Assembly (NCBI RefSeq): GCF_014646575.1
Contig: NZ_BMNN01000001.1
Location: 558,001-622,000 of the forward strand
Source of the DNA: Halopseudomonas pertucinogena
GTDB lineage: Bacteria > Pseudomonadota > Gammaproteobacteria > Pseudomonadales > Pseudomonadaceae
Direction of reading: 5' to 3'
DNA length: 64,000 nt
Part shown: piece after piece, positions 29,295-38,274 of the stretch
Layout of the letters: each line of letters begins with the position of its first letter
Position numbering within the stretch: the first letter of the stretch is position 1
Notes under the pieces: model-generated
What the model was told of the DNA's origin: nothing
What the model saw: only the letters and a program-made list of their open reading frames with translations
Database searches by the model: none
Program-made: the position numbers and the translations under genes

Positions 29295-30752
29295 TTAAAA
29301 GCTGCGAATAATCTCCCGGCGCCGCGCGACTTCGTCCTTGCGCGCCTTGATTCGGGAGCTGACCACGAAGTTGTCCCCGGCGCGCTTGAGCGCCTGGTCG
29401 AGCTGTTCGTCTGCCTGATCCAGGTCCCCGGCCAGCATGAAGTACTCCGCCCGGGCCTGGTGCACGCCGAGGATGTTGCCGGCCAGGCCGCGTACTTCCG
29501 AGACCAGATACCAGATGTCCGGATCCTCGCTGCGCAGGCGCGCCAGACGGTCGGTTACCTGTTCCGCCCCGCGGTAATCCTGCTTGCGCAGCAACATGTT
29601 GGCCCTGGCCTCAAGCGCCGGGTAATTGTCAGGACGTATCTGCAGCAGCCGGTCCAGCCGCGACAGCGCCTCGTCCAGACGGTTGAGGCTGCCGTCCAGC
29701 TCAACCTGAGCCAGCTGGACGGCAATGTTGTCCGGGTGCTCCGCCAGCAATACCTGCATGTGCTCCTTCGCAGCCTCCTGCTGGCCGCTGCGCGTGAGCG
29801 CGAGGGCCAGGCCGTAACGGGCTGCTGCATGTTCGCCCCCGTGCTCGTCGAGCAGGGCTCGGAATCGGCGGGCAGCAAGCCCCGGGCTTTCCTCGTAGAA
29901 CAGCTGCACACGGGCGCGCATCATCTGGTAGTACAGGCTGTCGCGGCGCCCGTCCGAGCGCAGCTGGCTGGCCCGGTTGCGCGAGTCGGAGATCCGCGAC
30001 TGGCTGACCGGGTGGGTCAGCAGGAACTCGGGCGGCGTGCGGCTGAACCGGCTGAGCCGGGCCAGGCGCTCGAACATGTCGGGCATCGCATTCGGGTCGT
30101 AACCGGCTCCTGTCAGGTTGAGCAGGCCGATGCGGTCGGCTTCCTGTTCGTTCTGGCGGGAAAAGCGCCGTTGTTCCTGGATGGCGGCGGCCTGGGTCGA
30201 GGCCAGTGCGGCGAAGCCGGCGTCGCCACCACCACTGGCGGCGAGGATGACACTGGCTAGCATGGCGGTCATCAGCGGGATGCGGTTCTGCTGCTGATGC
30301 TGCAGACCGCGGGCAAAGTGGCGCTGGGACAGGTGAGCCAGTTCGTGGGCCATGACCGAGGCGAATTCGGCCTCGGTGTGGGCATGCAGGAACAGGCCGC
30401 CGTTGACGCCGATGATGCCGCCGGGGGCGGCGAAGGCGTTGAGCTGCGGGCTGTCGATGGTAACGAAGGTCAGGCGGCGGTCCTCCAGCTGGCTGGTCTC
30501 TGCCAGGCTGAAGACGTGGGTTTCGACGAAATCCTTCAACAGCGGATCTTCCAGCGTGCGCACCGAGCCGCGGAGCATGGACAGCCAGGCCCGGCCAAGC
30601 TGAAACTCCTGCTCTCTGGACATGACCGAGGAGCTGGTGTCTCCCAGCGACGGCAGATTGAACTCGTTGGCGGCGAGCGGTGCGGCGGTGACGACCATCA
30701 GGGACAGACAGAATATCTTCAGGGGTGATCGGGCTGCGTTGAAAAGTCGCAT
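29295..30752 (-). CDS. bepA: M48 family outer-membrane-assembly metalloprotease, BepA-like
   Basis: Periplasmic zinc protease and chaperone that helps mature LptD and degrades stalled outer-membrane proteins. The 485-residue product has a signal peptide (cleavage after LAA-N near residue 29), the zinc motif HELAH at 136-140 in MAHELAHLSQRHF, a third ligand in EQEADRIGL, and C-terminal TPR repeats from about residue 300 (YGLALALTRSGQQEAAKEHM). The ATG at 30750-30752 is the start. It diverges from the tusA-like gene. Confidence 0.92.
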   Translation of the reverse strand: MRLFNAARSPLKIFCLSLMVVTAAPLAANEFNLPSLGDTSSSVMSREQEFQLGRAWLSMLRGSVRTLEDPLLKDFVETHVFSLAETSQLEDRRLTFVTIDSPQLNAFAAPGGIIGVNGGLFLHAHTEAEFASVMAHELAHLSQRHFARGLQHQQQNRIPLMTAMLASVILAASGGGDAGFAALASTQAAAIQEQRRFSRQNEQEADRIGLLNLTGAGYDPNAMPDMFERLARLSRFSRTPPEFLLTHPVSQSRISDSRNRASQLRSDGRRDSLYYQMMRARVQLFYEESPGLAARRFRALLDEHGGEHAAARYGLALALTRSGQQEAAKEHMQVLLAEHPDNIAVQLAQVELDGSLNRLDEALSRLDRLLQIRPDNYPALEARANMLLRKQDYRGAEQVTDRLARLRSEDPDIWYLVSEVRGLAGNILGVHQARAEYFMLAGDLDQADEQLDQALKRAGDNFVVSSRIKARKDEVARRREIIRSF

Positions 30753-30848
30753 GGGCTCGCTCTGGGGCTGGTATGAAACGTTGACGCCCCGGCATCTCAA
30801 GGGGCTGCCTGCGCGGGTTATACTCGCAGACCTGTATGGAGTGTACGC

Positions 30849-31103
30849 ATGTTTGATGAAAAAAGTGAATGGCGGGCGGATCAGTCCGTGGACGCCCGCG
30901 GCCTGGCCTGTCCGCTGCCGCTGCTGCGGGCCAAGGTGGCGCTCAATGCCATGGAGCCGGGCCAGCTGCTGTATCTGGCGGCAACCGATGCAGGGTCACA
31001 ACGGGACATAGCCCGTTTTGCCGAGCTGGCTGGTCACGACCTGTTGTCGGCTGAGGAGCGGGAAGGGGAGTTTCACTACTGGTTGCGCAAGGGCGGAGGA
31101 TAG
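30849..31103 (+). CDS. TusA-like sulfur carrier protein
   Basis: An 84-residue protein of the TusA/YedF fold with the signature RGLACPLPLLRAK; the persulfide-carrying cysteine is Cys21. The P. aeruginosa homologue at this place (PA1006) has been linked to molybdenum-cofactor homeostasis and nitrate respiration, so a role in sulfur transfer to cofactor enzymes rather than only tRNA is likely by synteny. It diverges from bepA. Confidence 0.9.
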   Translation: MFDEKSEWRADQSVDARGLACPLPLLRAKVALNAMEPGQLLYLAATDAGSQRDIARFAELAGHDLLSAEEREGEFHYWLRKGGG

Positions 31104-31143
31104 CGGGGCTGGCGCTGCGGTGATTCGCAGCGCCCTGAAGGTA

Positions 31144-31611
31144 TCAGTCCAGCTCGCGCGCGGCCTCGAGCACCTCGGCGACGTGGCCGGGTACCTTCAC
31201 CTTGCGCCATTCCCGGCGCAGTACGCCTTCACGGTCGATGAGGAAGGTGCTGCGTTCGATGCCCTCGTACTGCTTGCCATACAACTGCTTCTGGCGGATC
31301 ACGTCGAAGACCCGGCACAGGGTTTCGTCGGCATCGCTGATCAGTTCGAAGGGGAAGTCATGCTTGGCACGGAAGTTCTCATGGGTCCGCAGGCTGTCGC
31401 GGGACACCCCGAAGACCAGCGTGTCGGCAGCGAGAAACTCCGGGTGCATATCGCGGAAGTCGTGGCCTTCTGTGGTGCAGCCCGGGGTGTGGTCCTTGGG
31501 ATAGAAGTAGATGACTACCTTTTTGCCTGCCAGTTCGGAAAGGGTAATGGTCTTGCCGCTGGTAGCGTGTGCGGTGAATTCAGGCAGGGCAGTACCCACT
31601 TTGATACTCAT
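31144..31611 (-). CDS. bcp: peroxiredoxin, Bcp/PrxQ family
   Basis: A 155-residue thiol peroxidase that reduces hydroperoxides. The peroxidatic Cys45 lies in DHTPGCTTEGHDFRD. The position of the E. coli resolving cysteine (residue 50, five after the first) is His50 here, so this is a one-Cys-type Bcp unless another cysteine resolves. It lies 19 bases after gcvR on the same strand, probably one transcript; the two are paired in Pseudomonas. Confidence 0.94.
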   Translation of the reverse strand: MSIKVGTALPEFTAHATSGKTITLSELAGKKVVIYFYPKDHTPGCTTEGHDFRDMHPEFLAADTLVFGVSRDSLRTHENFRAKHDFPFELISDADETLCRVFDVIRQKQLYGKQYEGIERSTFLIDREGVLRREWRKVKVPGHVAEVLEAARELD

Positions 31612-31630
31612 GAAAACAGCCTCGTCAGGT

Positions 31631-32188
31631 TCAATGGAGGGGGCGCCAGGGTTCGATCACGGCGTCCAGATTGAGCTCATCACAGAAGTCCAGAAACTGC
31701 TCTCGCAGCCAGCTGAGCTGAGTCTTGACCGGGATGGCGATGGTGAGTGTCAGATTCAGCATGGCGGTTCCGGTATGTTGCGCCATGTAGGTGAAGCTGA
31801 GCATGTCCTCGATGTCGATTTCCAGATGGTGGAAGAAGGTGCACAGTTCGGCGATGAGCTCCGGCCGCTGCGCCGCGGTCACGAACACGTTATAGGGCAG
31901 GGCCGAGGGGCGTTCCTCCAGCGCACTGCTGCGACGCATCGACAGGGACAGATGTTCGCGCTTGGCCAGCGGCGGCAGCAGGGTCTCCAGCCGGGCCAGC
32001 GCATCCCAGTTGCCGCTGACCTGCAGCAGCAGCGAAGTGCAGGTGCCATGCCGGCTCATGCGGCTGCTGACAATCAGGCAGCGCTGTTCCATGCACAGTC
32101 GGGTCAGGGTGCTGGCCAGCGTCGTGGTCTGCTGCCCCATGGCGTGAATCACCAGAAACTGCTCCCGGGGGCTGGGCGCTGTGGACAT
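31631..32188 (-). CDS. gcvR: glycine cleavage system regulator GcvR-like ACT protein
   Basis: A 185-residue cytoplasmic protein with two tandem ACT domains (about residues 8-85, FLVIHAMGQQTTTLASTLT, and 95-175, YNVFVTAAQRPELIAELCTF). GcvR proteins bind amino acids and modulate GcvA in enterics. The ATG at 32186-32188 has GAGGAG five bases upstream. It is divergent from dapA, with a 199-base intergenic region. Confidence 0.88.
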   Translation of the reverse strand: MSTAPSPREQFLVIHAMGQQTTTLASTLTRLCMEQRCLIVSSRMSRHGTCTSLLLQVSGNWDALARLETLLPPLAKREHLSLSMRRSSALEERPSALPYNVFVTAAQRPELIAELCTFFHHLEIDIEDMLSFTYMAQHTGTAMLNLTLTIAIPVKTQLSWLREQFLDFCDELNLDAVIEPWRPLH

Positions 32189-32387
32189 CGGAACTCCTCG
32201 AGGGTGAACGGCGGCATGGGCCGCCATATCGGCATATCTGTAAAGCTGTCTATTGTCGCCGTCTGCTGCCGGGTGTTCAACCACCAGTTTTCTGCCGCCT
32301 CCGCCGGCTCGTCTTGCAGCGTCCCTTGTGCTGATCCCATGGCGAAAGTACCATTGCGGATCATCTTGTATCTTGTGGAGCCCTTGC

Positions 32388-33263
32388 ATGATCTCAGGCA
32401 GCCTTGTGGCGCTGGTAACCCCCATGGACTCGCGTGGCAACCTGGACTGGGAAGCGCTGGACCGGTTGGTCGAATTCCATCTGACAGAGGGCACCGACGG
32501 CATTGTCGCAGTGGGCACCTCGGGGGAGTCGGCCACGCTCGATTTTGACGAGCACAAGGAAGTCATCCGCCGGGTAGTCGACCGGGTCGCAGGGCGCATT
32601 CCGGTGATCGCCGGCACCGGCGCCAACTCCACCAGCGAAGCGGTCAGGCTGACCGAAGACGCCCGCGACGTGGGTGCCGACGCCTGCCTGCTGGTGACGC
32701 CGTATTACAACAAGCCGACCCAGGAAGGGCTCTATCAGCATTACCGGTTCATCGCCGAGGCGGTGGACATCCCGCAGATTCTCTACAACGTACCCGGTCG
32801 CACCGCGGTCGACATGCTGCCGGACACCGTGGCCCGGCTGGCCGATATCGACAATATTGTCGGCATCAAGGAAGCCACCGGCGACCTGCAGCGTGCCCGC
32901 GAGGTGATCGAGCGTGTCGGTGACCGCATGGCGGTCTATTCCGGAGACGACCCCACGGCAGTGGAGCTGATCCTGTTGGGCGGCAAGGGCAATATCTCGG
33001 TGACGGCGAACGTCGCGCCGCGCCTCATGCACGAGCTGTGCGCCGCCGCGCTGAAGGGCGATGCCGACACCGCCCGCCGCCTGAACGACGCACTGATGCC
33101 CCTGCACAAGCAGCTGTTTATCGAATCCAATCCGATTCCGGCAAAATGGGCGCTCCATGAAATGGGCCTGATCGCCGACGGTCTGCGTCTGCCGCTGACC
33201 AGCCTGAGCCCCGACTGCCGGCCGGTGGTGCGTGAAGCGCTGCAGCAGTGCGGCCTGCTGTGA
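32388..33263 (+). CDS. dapA: 4-hydroxy-tetrahydrodipicolinate synthase
   Basis: Condenses pyruvate and aspartate semialdehyde, the first step to lysine and diaminopimelate. The 291-residue TIM barrel has Schiff-base Lys161 (GIKEATGD) and proton-relay Tyr133 (LYNVPGRT), at the same numbers as E. coli, with pyruvate site GTSGES at 43-48. Start ATG 32388 with GGAG eight bases upstream. It is followed by bamC after 32 bases, in the dapA-bamC-MBL-purC order. Confidence 0.97.
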   Translation: MISGSLVALVTPMDSRGNLDWEALDRLVEFHLTEGTDGIVAVGTSGESATLDFDEHKEVIRRVVDRVAGRIPVIAGTGANSTSEAVRLTEDARDVGADACLLVTPYYNKPTQEGLYQHYRFIAEAVDIPQILYNVPGRTAVDMLPDTVARLADIDNIVGIKEATGDLQRAREVIERVGDRMAVYSGDDPTAVELILLGGKGNISVTANVAPRLMHELCAAALKGDADTARRLNDALMPLHKQLFIESNPIPAKWALHEMGLIADGLRLPLTSLSPDCRPVVREALQQCGLL

Positions 33264-33295
33264 TTCCGAGAAACCTGATGATCAAGGATATGCGA

Positions 33296-34486
33296 ATGAA
33301 GCCTGTGCTTAATGCACTGACGCTGGCGATGGTTGGCGTAGGACTGAGTGGCTGCGGTTATTTCTTTGGTGAGGACGGTTACTTCCGAGACCGCGGTTCG
33401 GACTACCAGACGGCCACGATCGAGCCGCGCATGACGGTACCCGCCGAACTGCAGAGCAAGCCCATCGGCGACCTGCTTCCGGTCCCCGGGGAAGTACGTG
33501 CCGGCAGCACGCAGAAGTTCAAGGTGCCTCGCCCACAGAGCATCAGCGTCGGCGCCGAGTCCAGCGACTTCTCCCTGCAGCAGAATGGTGGCGAGCGCTG
33601 GCTGCTGGCCCAGCATGGTGTCTCGGAGATGTGGCCGCAGGTGCGCCAGTTCTTTACCGAATATCAGGTGCCGGTGGCGCGTGAGTCATCCACCCTGGGG
33701 GAAATCGAGACTGACTGGCTGCTGTTCGAGGAAGGCGCAGGCAACGCGCTGATTCGCCGTCTGCTGCCTGCAGCAGGCCCCACGGGTCGTCGTACCGATC
33801 AGGATCAGCGCTTCCCCGATCGCGCCGCGGATGTGCTGCCCAGCACCACCGACCGCGGCCTGCAGGACACCGGCGTACGCTCGACCGGGCAGGAGCAGCG
33901 CTTCCGCCTGCGCATAGAGCCGGGGGTGCAGAGTGGTACCAGCGAAATCAAGGTGCTGCATATGCAGCGCAGCGCAGGGAGCAGCCATGCTGACTGGCCT
34001 GCCGCTTCGGATAACGCCAATCTCGAGCGCGCACTGCTGGCTGAGCTGGAAAGCTATCTGAACCAGGCCGGCGGGCTGGCCTCGGTGGCGTTGTCCAGAC
34101 CCGATACGGCACCGGCCCAGCGCCGCAGCTCGCTGGGTCAGGATGGCGCCGGCAATCCGGTATTGAATATCCACACCGACTTCAACCGCGCCTGGGCTGC
34201 AGTAGGCCAGGCACTGGCCGCCGCAGACATTCATGTGGACGACCTCAACCGCAGCGCCGGTGTCTACTACGTCAACCCGCAGCAGGGTGCGGATGAGGAC
34301 AGGCCCGGCTTCTTCGGGCGACTGTTCCGCCGCGGTGACGGGGAAGCCGCCACCCAGCGTACCGAGGTGCGACTGACGCAGATAGCAAATCGAGTGCAGG
34401 TCACTGTGGAAGACAGCATCGACAACAGCAGCGACTCCGACGACGCAAGAGCACTGCTCAGCCGGATTCACGAGAATCTGAACTGA
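33296..34486 (+). CDS. bamC: outer membrane assembly lipoprotein BamC
   Basis: Lipoprotein partner of BamA-BamD. The 396-residue product has a signal peptide with lipobox GLSGC (Cys20) and two helix-grip domains, about residues 90-230 and 280-396, after a mostly unfolded N-terminus (YFRDRGSDYQTATIEPRM). Of the in-frame ATGs at 33278, 33290 and 33296, the last has AAGGA at a spacing of seven and gives a standard signal peptide. Synteny between dapA and purC supports the call. Confidence 0.92.
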   Translation: MKPVLNALTLAMVGVGLSGCGYFFGEDGYFRDRGSDYQTATIEPRMTVPAELQSKPIGDLLPVPGEVRAGSTQKFKVPRPQSISVGAESSDFSLQQNGGERWLLAQHGVSEMWPQVRQFFTEYQVPVARESSTLGEIETDWLLFEEGAGNALIRRLLPAAGPTGRRTDQDQRFPDRAADVLPSTTDRGLQDTGVRSTGQEQRFRLRIEPGVQSGTSEIKVLHMQRSAGSSHADWPAASDNANLERALLAELESYLNQAGGLASVALSRPDTAPAQRRSSLGQDGAGNPVLNIHTDFNRAWAAVGQALAAADIHVDDLNRSAGVYYVNPQQGADEDRPGFFGRLFRRGDGEAATQRTEVRLTQIANRVQVTVEDSIDNSSDSDDARALLSRIHENLN

Positions 34487-34494
34487 GGCGAGAC

Positions 34495-35292
34495 TTGCGT
34501 TACTGTTCCCTGGGCAGTGGCAGTCGGGGAAATGCCACGCTGATCGAGTATGGCACTACCCGGCTGCTGGTGGACTGCGGCTTCAGCCTGCGCACCACCG
34601 AGAAACGTCTGGCCCTGGCCGGGCTGAGCGCCCACCAGCTGACCGCGATTCTGGTGACCCATGAGCACTCCGACCACATCAGCGGAGTGGAGCGACTGGC
34701 CCAGCGTTACCGCCTGCCGGTGTACATGACCGCCGGCACCCGCTATGGCATGGGTGCCACCGACCTGCCGATCCACGAGATCCGCTTCGGCCAGAGTTTC
34801 GATATCGGCGAGATCCGGGTGACGCCGGTCCCCGTCCCGCATGATGCCCGGGAACCGAGTCAGTTCATCTTTGACAGTGGGTACCATCGTCTTGGCCTGC
34901 TGACCGACACCGGCACCATCACACCGTTGATTACAGAAATGTACAGTGGCCTGGATGCGCTTTTTCTCGAAGCGAATTATGATCCGCACATGCTCGCCAG
35001 CGGACCCTATCCGCGCTTCCTCCAGGCCCGCGTGGGCGGCGCCCTGGGCCACCTGAGCAATCAGCAGGCAGCCGGACTTCTGGCTTCGATCGACACCAGC
35101 AGCCTGCAGCAGATCGTCATCGGGCATATCAGTGAAAAGAACAACCGGCCGGAGCTGGCCCATGAGGCTCTTTCCGGCGTGCTGGATGGCTGGGATGGTC
35201 GATTGCAGCTGGCAGTACAGAACCAGGGGCTGCCCTGGCAAGAAATAACCGAAACGTTACAGCCTATAACTGCCAGCATCGGGAGCCGATAA
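34495..35292 (+). CDS. metallo-beta-lactamase-fold hydrolase
   Basis: A 265-residue cytoplasmic enzyme with the MBL zinc motif THEHSDHI: His56, His58, Asp60, His61; further ligands are in PHDAREP and LTDTGTIT, and in [10 protein letters not shown]. The opening [19 protein letters not shown] matches the YycJ/PhnP-like group, probably a phosphodiesterase or nuclease; the substrate is not known. The start is a TTG at 34495, with GAGG upstream. The TAA stop overlaps the purC ATG by one base, so they are coupled. Confidence 0.88.
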   Translation: MRYCSLGSGSRGNATLIEYGTTRLLVDCGFSLRTTEKRLALAGLSAHQLTAILVTHEHSDHISGVERLAQRYRLPVYMTAGTRYGMGATDLPIHEIRFGQSFDIGEIRVTPVPVPHDAREPSQFIFDSGYHRLGLLTDTGTITPLITEMYSGLDALFLEANYDPHMLASGPYPRFLQARVGGALGHLSNQQAAGLLASIDTSSLQQIVIGHISEKNNRPELAHEALSGVLDGWDGRLQLAVQNQGLPWQEITETLQPITASIGSR

Positions 35293-36005
35293 TGGAAAAA
35301 CGCACTGAACTCTACCGCGGCAAGGCCAAGTCGGTTTACACCACCGATGATCCGGATCGGCTGATTCTGCTGTTCCGCAATGACACTTCCGCCTTCGATG
35401 GCAAGAAGATCGAGCAGCTGGAGCGCAAGGGCAAGGTCAACAATCGCTTCAACGCCTTCATCATGCAGAAGTTGCAGGAAAGCGGCATCCCGACCCAGTT
35501 CGACAAACTGCTGTCCGACACCGAGTGTCTGGTCAAGAAGCTGGACATGATTCCGGTCGAATGTGTGGTGCGCAACTATGCAGCAGGCAGTCTGGTCCGT
35601 CGTCTGGGTGTGGAAGAGGGCACCGAGCTGACGCCGCCGACCTTCGAACTGTTTCTCAAGGACGACGCCAAGGGCGATCCCTTCATCAACGAGTCCCATG
35701 TGGTCACCTTCGGCTGGGCCACCACCGAGCAGATGCAGCGCATGCGAGAGCTGACCCTCAAGGTCAACGACATTCTCAGGCAACTGTTCGATGACGCCGG
35801 CCTGCAGCTGGTGGACTTCAAGCTGGAATTCGGCCTGTTCAAGGGCGAGATCACCCTGGGTGATGAATTCAGCCCGGATGGCAGCCGACTGTGGGACAAG
35901 GTCACCGGCAAGAAGATGGACAAGGACCGCTTCCGCCAGGGCCTGGGTGACGTGATCGAAGCCTACGAGGAAGTTGCCCAGCGCCTGGGCGTACCCTTGT
36001 CCTGA
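35292..36005 (+). CDS. purC: SAICAR synthetase
   Basis: Phosphoribosylaminoimidazole-succinocarboxamide synthase: joins aspartate to CAIR using ATP in purine synthesis. The 237-residue product begins [20 protein letters not shown] and has the family stretches [15 protein letters not shown] and [10 protein letters not shown]. The ATG overlaps the preceding MBL gene stop by one base. It is the last gene of the dapA-bamC-MBL-purC unit and convergent with the MpaB-type gene. Confidence 0.97.
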   Translation: MEKRTELYRGKAKSVYTTDDPDRLILLFRNDTSAFDGKKIEQLERKGKVNNRFNAFIMQKLQESGIPTQFDKLLSDTECLVKKLDMIPVECVVRNYAAGSLVRRLGVEEGTELTPPTFELFLKDDAKGDPFINESHVVTFGWATTEQMQRMRELTLKVNDILRQLFDDAGLQLVDFKLEFGLFKGEITLGDEFSPDGSRLWDKVTGKKMDKDRFRQGLGDVIEAYEEVAQRLGVPLS

Positions 36006-36033
36006 AGCGAGGTCGTCCCTCCACCAGCGGTCC

Positions 36034-36900
36034 CTAAGCCCCCATGCGCTTGCGCGCCTGGGCCGGCGGCAGGCTCGGCAGCGGCACAATACCTGCGCTG
36101 CGCCCCAGCCCGCGAACGAGGCGGGCCTGGCTGCGGCTCAGGCCGCGCGCCTCGAGAGCGCTGAAGTGGCGTACCGGCGCTGGCACCATGTCCACCGCCG
36201 CCCGCACCAGCAGGCGCTGCAACGGACGGGTCCAGCCGGGCAGGATCGGTGCGTTATCCATAAGCTCGAGAAACTCGCCCAATACAGCGGAGTCCTCCAG
36301 GCTCGGCGTCATCTCCTCCAGCAGCCGTTCCCATTCCGCCCAGTTGTTAGGGGGTATCTTCACGCCATAGAGCCGGGCTGCTTCGCGCCCTTCGGCAAAG
36401 GCGCTGTCCTTTTGTGCGTCGGTCAACGGCGTCACATAGCGATGATAGGCTTCGGCAAACCCCCACAGAGCTGTGGCATGTACCCAGCGCAACAGATGCG
36501 GGTCATTGGCATGGTAGGGCGCGCCCTCCGGGGTGATGCCGGTCACCCGGTCATGCATGCGAACCACCTGAGCAATCATCCGCTGTGCCTCGGCGCGGGG
36601 TGCGTAGACGGTGACCAGCGCGGCAAAGCCGGTCCGGCGCAGGCGGGTCACCGGGTCCCGACGGAAGTTACTGTGATCCCACACGCCCGAGCGTACCGCT
36701 GGCTCGGCCAACTCAAGCAGTACAGCGGCAACGCCACCTATAAACAGTGCGATCGGGTTGGCGAAGATTTGCCAGGATACGCTGTCCGCGGCGACCAGCG
36801 CCGGTGCCCCCGCCGGGGAGCTGAAGTCGATGTCCAGACCGGGCGGCGGCTCCAGCAAAGTGCGCAGAGCAGCCGGGAGTACATGGAATTGCTCACCCAT
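36034..36900 (-). CDS. oxygenase MpaB family protein (DUF2236)
   Basis: A 288-residue protein with the MpaB/Lcp-type core: a WQIFANPIALFIGGVAAVLLELAEP helix with adjacent DHSNFRRDPVTRLRRTG, then His in VVRMHDRVTG, HLLRWVHATALWGF and YHRYV, the conserved histidines that hold haem or metal in the family. Members are oxygenases; the substrate is not known. It starts at ATG 36898-36900, overlapping the lipocalin stop by one base, so both are one transcript. Confidence 0.85.
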   Translation of the reverse strand: MGEQFHVLPAALRTLLEPPPGLDIDFSSPAGAPALVAADSVSWQIFANPIALFIGGVAAVLLELAEPAVRSGVWDHSNFRRDPVTRLRRTGFAALVTVYAPRAEAQRMIAQVVRMHDRVTGITPEGAPYHANDPHLLRWVHATALWGFAEAYHRYVTPLTDAQKDSAFAEGREAARLYGVKIPPNNWAEWERLLEEMTPSLEDSAVLGEFLELMDNAPILPGWTRPLQRLLVRAAVDMVPAPVRHFSALEARGLSRSQARLVRGLGRSAGIVPLPSLPPAQARKRMGA

Positions 36901-37439
36901 CAGCGACGACTCCCTGCCGGCGCCTCCTCATGTTCCACCACAATGAGCTCATTCAGGTCGAAACCTTCGGCTGCCGCGCGGCGGCGGAAAGCGTCGAGCT
37001 CGGCTTCGCTCACCTGGGGCGTTCTTGAAAGAAACCACAGATAGTCGCGGTTGTAGCCGGTGATGAACGCCTGGCTGTAATCATCATCCAGTTCGAAGAC
37101 CACGTATGAGCTGTAGAAAGGACCGAAGAAGGACACTTTCAGGTGGGCGGTATTGCTGTCCTCCACGAACAGCGCCCGGCCTTCTGCCTCCTTCCACTCG
37201 CCCTTGGCCTTGTTATAGCCGCGGTTGACGACCTTGATGCTGCCATCCTCGTTGAGCGAGTACTCAGCGGTGACGTTGCTCAGGCCCTCTTCGAATGAGT
37301 GATCGAGCCGGGCGATTTCATACCAGGTGCCGAGATAGCGCTGCTGATCAAATCCGGTAATCGGCTCGATGCCTTTTGGCACCCCGGTACAGCCGGCGAG
37401 CGCTAACAAGGCGGCGATGGTAACGCTGAGCAGTCTCAT
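36900..37439 (-). CDS. blc: Blc-type outer-membrane lipocalin
   Basis: A 179-residue lipoprotein: lipobox LALAGC with Cys17, and the lipocalin signature RYLGTWYEIARLDHSFE, then YNRDYLWFLSRTPQVSE, the conserved end block. Bacterial lipocalins bind lipids in the outer membrane and are often stress-induced. ATG 37437-37439 with GGGA upstream; a GTG six bases earlier is an alternative. It is cotranscribed with the MpaB-type gene. Confidence 0.92.
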   Translation of the reverse strand: MRLLSVTIAALLALAGCTGVPKGIEPITGFDQQRYLGTWYEIARLDHSFEEGLSNVTAEYSLNEDGSIKVVNRGYNKAKGEWKEAEGRALFVEDSNTAHLKVSFFGPFYSSYVVFELDDDYSQAFITGYNRDYLWFLSRTPQVSEAELDAFRRRAAAEGFDLNELIVVEHEEAPAGSRR

Positions 37440-37445
37440 GTGCAC

Positions 37446-37655
37446 GTCCCTTGAGTGGTTGAACTACATCAACCATAGCAGAGGCCGGCCAGGCTGCAGG
37501 TGGTACCGCTGTCTCAATTACATTCTTTGCACGTGGCAGGTCATGAGCGATCAGCGTTCGGCCCTGGCCGTGAAAGCGCACGCGGCAAGGGGCGATCTAT
37601 CCGCCGCTGCCCCTTTCACCTCCATCCGCATAACTGCTATCATGCGCGCCGACCT
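37446..37655 (+). promoter_or_regulatory. gap upstream of tRNA-Ser with its promoter
   Basis: No gene is evident. A promoter for the tRNA is visible at TTCACC (37615-37620), 17-base spacer, TATCAT (37638-37643), with a GCGCGCC discriminator. The left part must also contain the blc promoter (minus strand), which I could not pick out. Confidence 0.6.
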
Positions 37656-37745
37656 GGAGAGTTGCCGGAGTGGTCGAACGGGACGGATTCGAAATCCGTT
37701 GTACCCGCAAGGGTACCCAGGGTTCGAATCCCTGGCTCTCCGCCA
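37656..37745 (+). tRNA. tRNA-Ser (anticodon CGA)
   Basis: 90 bases with encoded CCA and a long variable arm (GTACCC...GGGTAC), typical of tRNA-Ser. The acceptor is GGAGAG paired with CTCTCC. The anticodon loop reads TTCGAAA within GGATTCGAAATCC, giving CGA, which reads TCG codons. A strong terminator follows directly. Confidence 0.96.
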
Positions 37746-37750
37746 GTTAA

Positions 37751-37780
37751 CAGAAAACCCAGCTTCGGCTGGGTTTTCTG
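37751..37780 (+). terminator. strong rho-independent terminator after tRNA-Ser
   Basis: CAGAAAACCCAGC (37751-37763), loop TTCG, GCTGGGTTTTCTG (37768-37780): a perfect 13-bp stem, A-rich on the left and T-rich on the right, with the tRNA 3' end just six bases upstream. Confidence 0.9.
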
Positions 37781-37974
37781 TTCATGTTCGACCGGGGCTC
37801 GGCGCCCCCTTTCAAAACATCGATTTTTTCGATTCAAGTCGGCTTCTCCATAGTCGATAACCTCCCTTCAAGCGCCCGTCCTGCCCCAAACAAGATAACG
37901 AAGCCGCAGATTCGCGAGGGTTATTCTTCCCGGAGATGTCCGGGTCTGTGTGCAAACCGTCCCGAGTACCGAGC

Positions 37975-38147
37975 ATGAAATTCAACGAAACAAAACTGGG
38001 CACCAAGTTGGCGCTGGGATATGCGATCCCGGTCGTGGCCATGGTGTTCATACGGGTCTGGCGGCGAAACAGATTGCTCAGGCGACTGAAGAGCTTTCCG
38101 AGCTGGCCGTCAGGCTCAACTCCGAGGTTTCCCAGTTCAGAGTGTGA
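37975..38147 (+). pseudogene. remnant of a methyl-accepting chemotaxis protein, ends only
   Basis: The first 25 codons read MKFNETKLGTKLALGYAIPV..., an N-terminal membrane anchor. From about 38051, in another reading frame, the sequence encodes AAKQIAQATEELSELAV... to a stop at 38145-38147, the C-terminal end of a chemoreceptor signalling domain. The intervening ~1.5 kb (periplasmic sensor, second membrane helix, HAMP, most of the signalling domain) is missing. The two ends are out of frame, so no receptor can be made. A terminator (38162-38183) still follows. The join lies near 38048-38055. Confidence 0.75.
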
Positions 38148-38161
38148 CTTCCGGTCAATCG

Positions 38162-38183
38162 AACCCCAGCCCCGGCTGGGGTT
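38162..38183 (+). terminator. rho-independent terminator of the chemoreceptor remnant
   Basis: AACCCCAGC (38162-38170), loop CCCG, GCTGGGGTT (38175-38183) and then TTTCC; 9-bp stem, 14 bases after the remnant's stop codon. It probably belonged to the original full gene. Confidence 0.8.
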
Positions 38184-38274
38184 TTCCTGTCAGCTGAACA
38201 GTCGTCCCGCTATCATACTTCGCCCCGAATGCTGCTAATGTTGTCCGTTACGACCATCAGAACGGACAAGCAAC

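Noticed and set aside
30781-30824. TTGACG and TATACT as a promoter for the tusA-like gene
   Set aside because: The boxes are 32 bases apart, too far for a sigma-70 promoter; only the -10-like word near 30819 is plausible.
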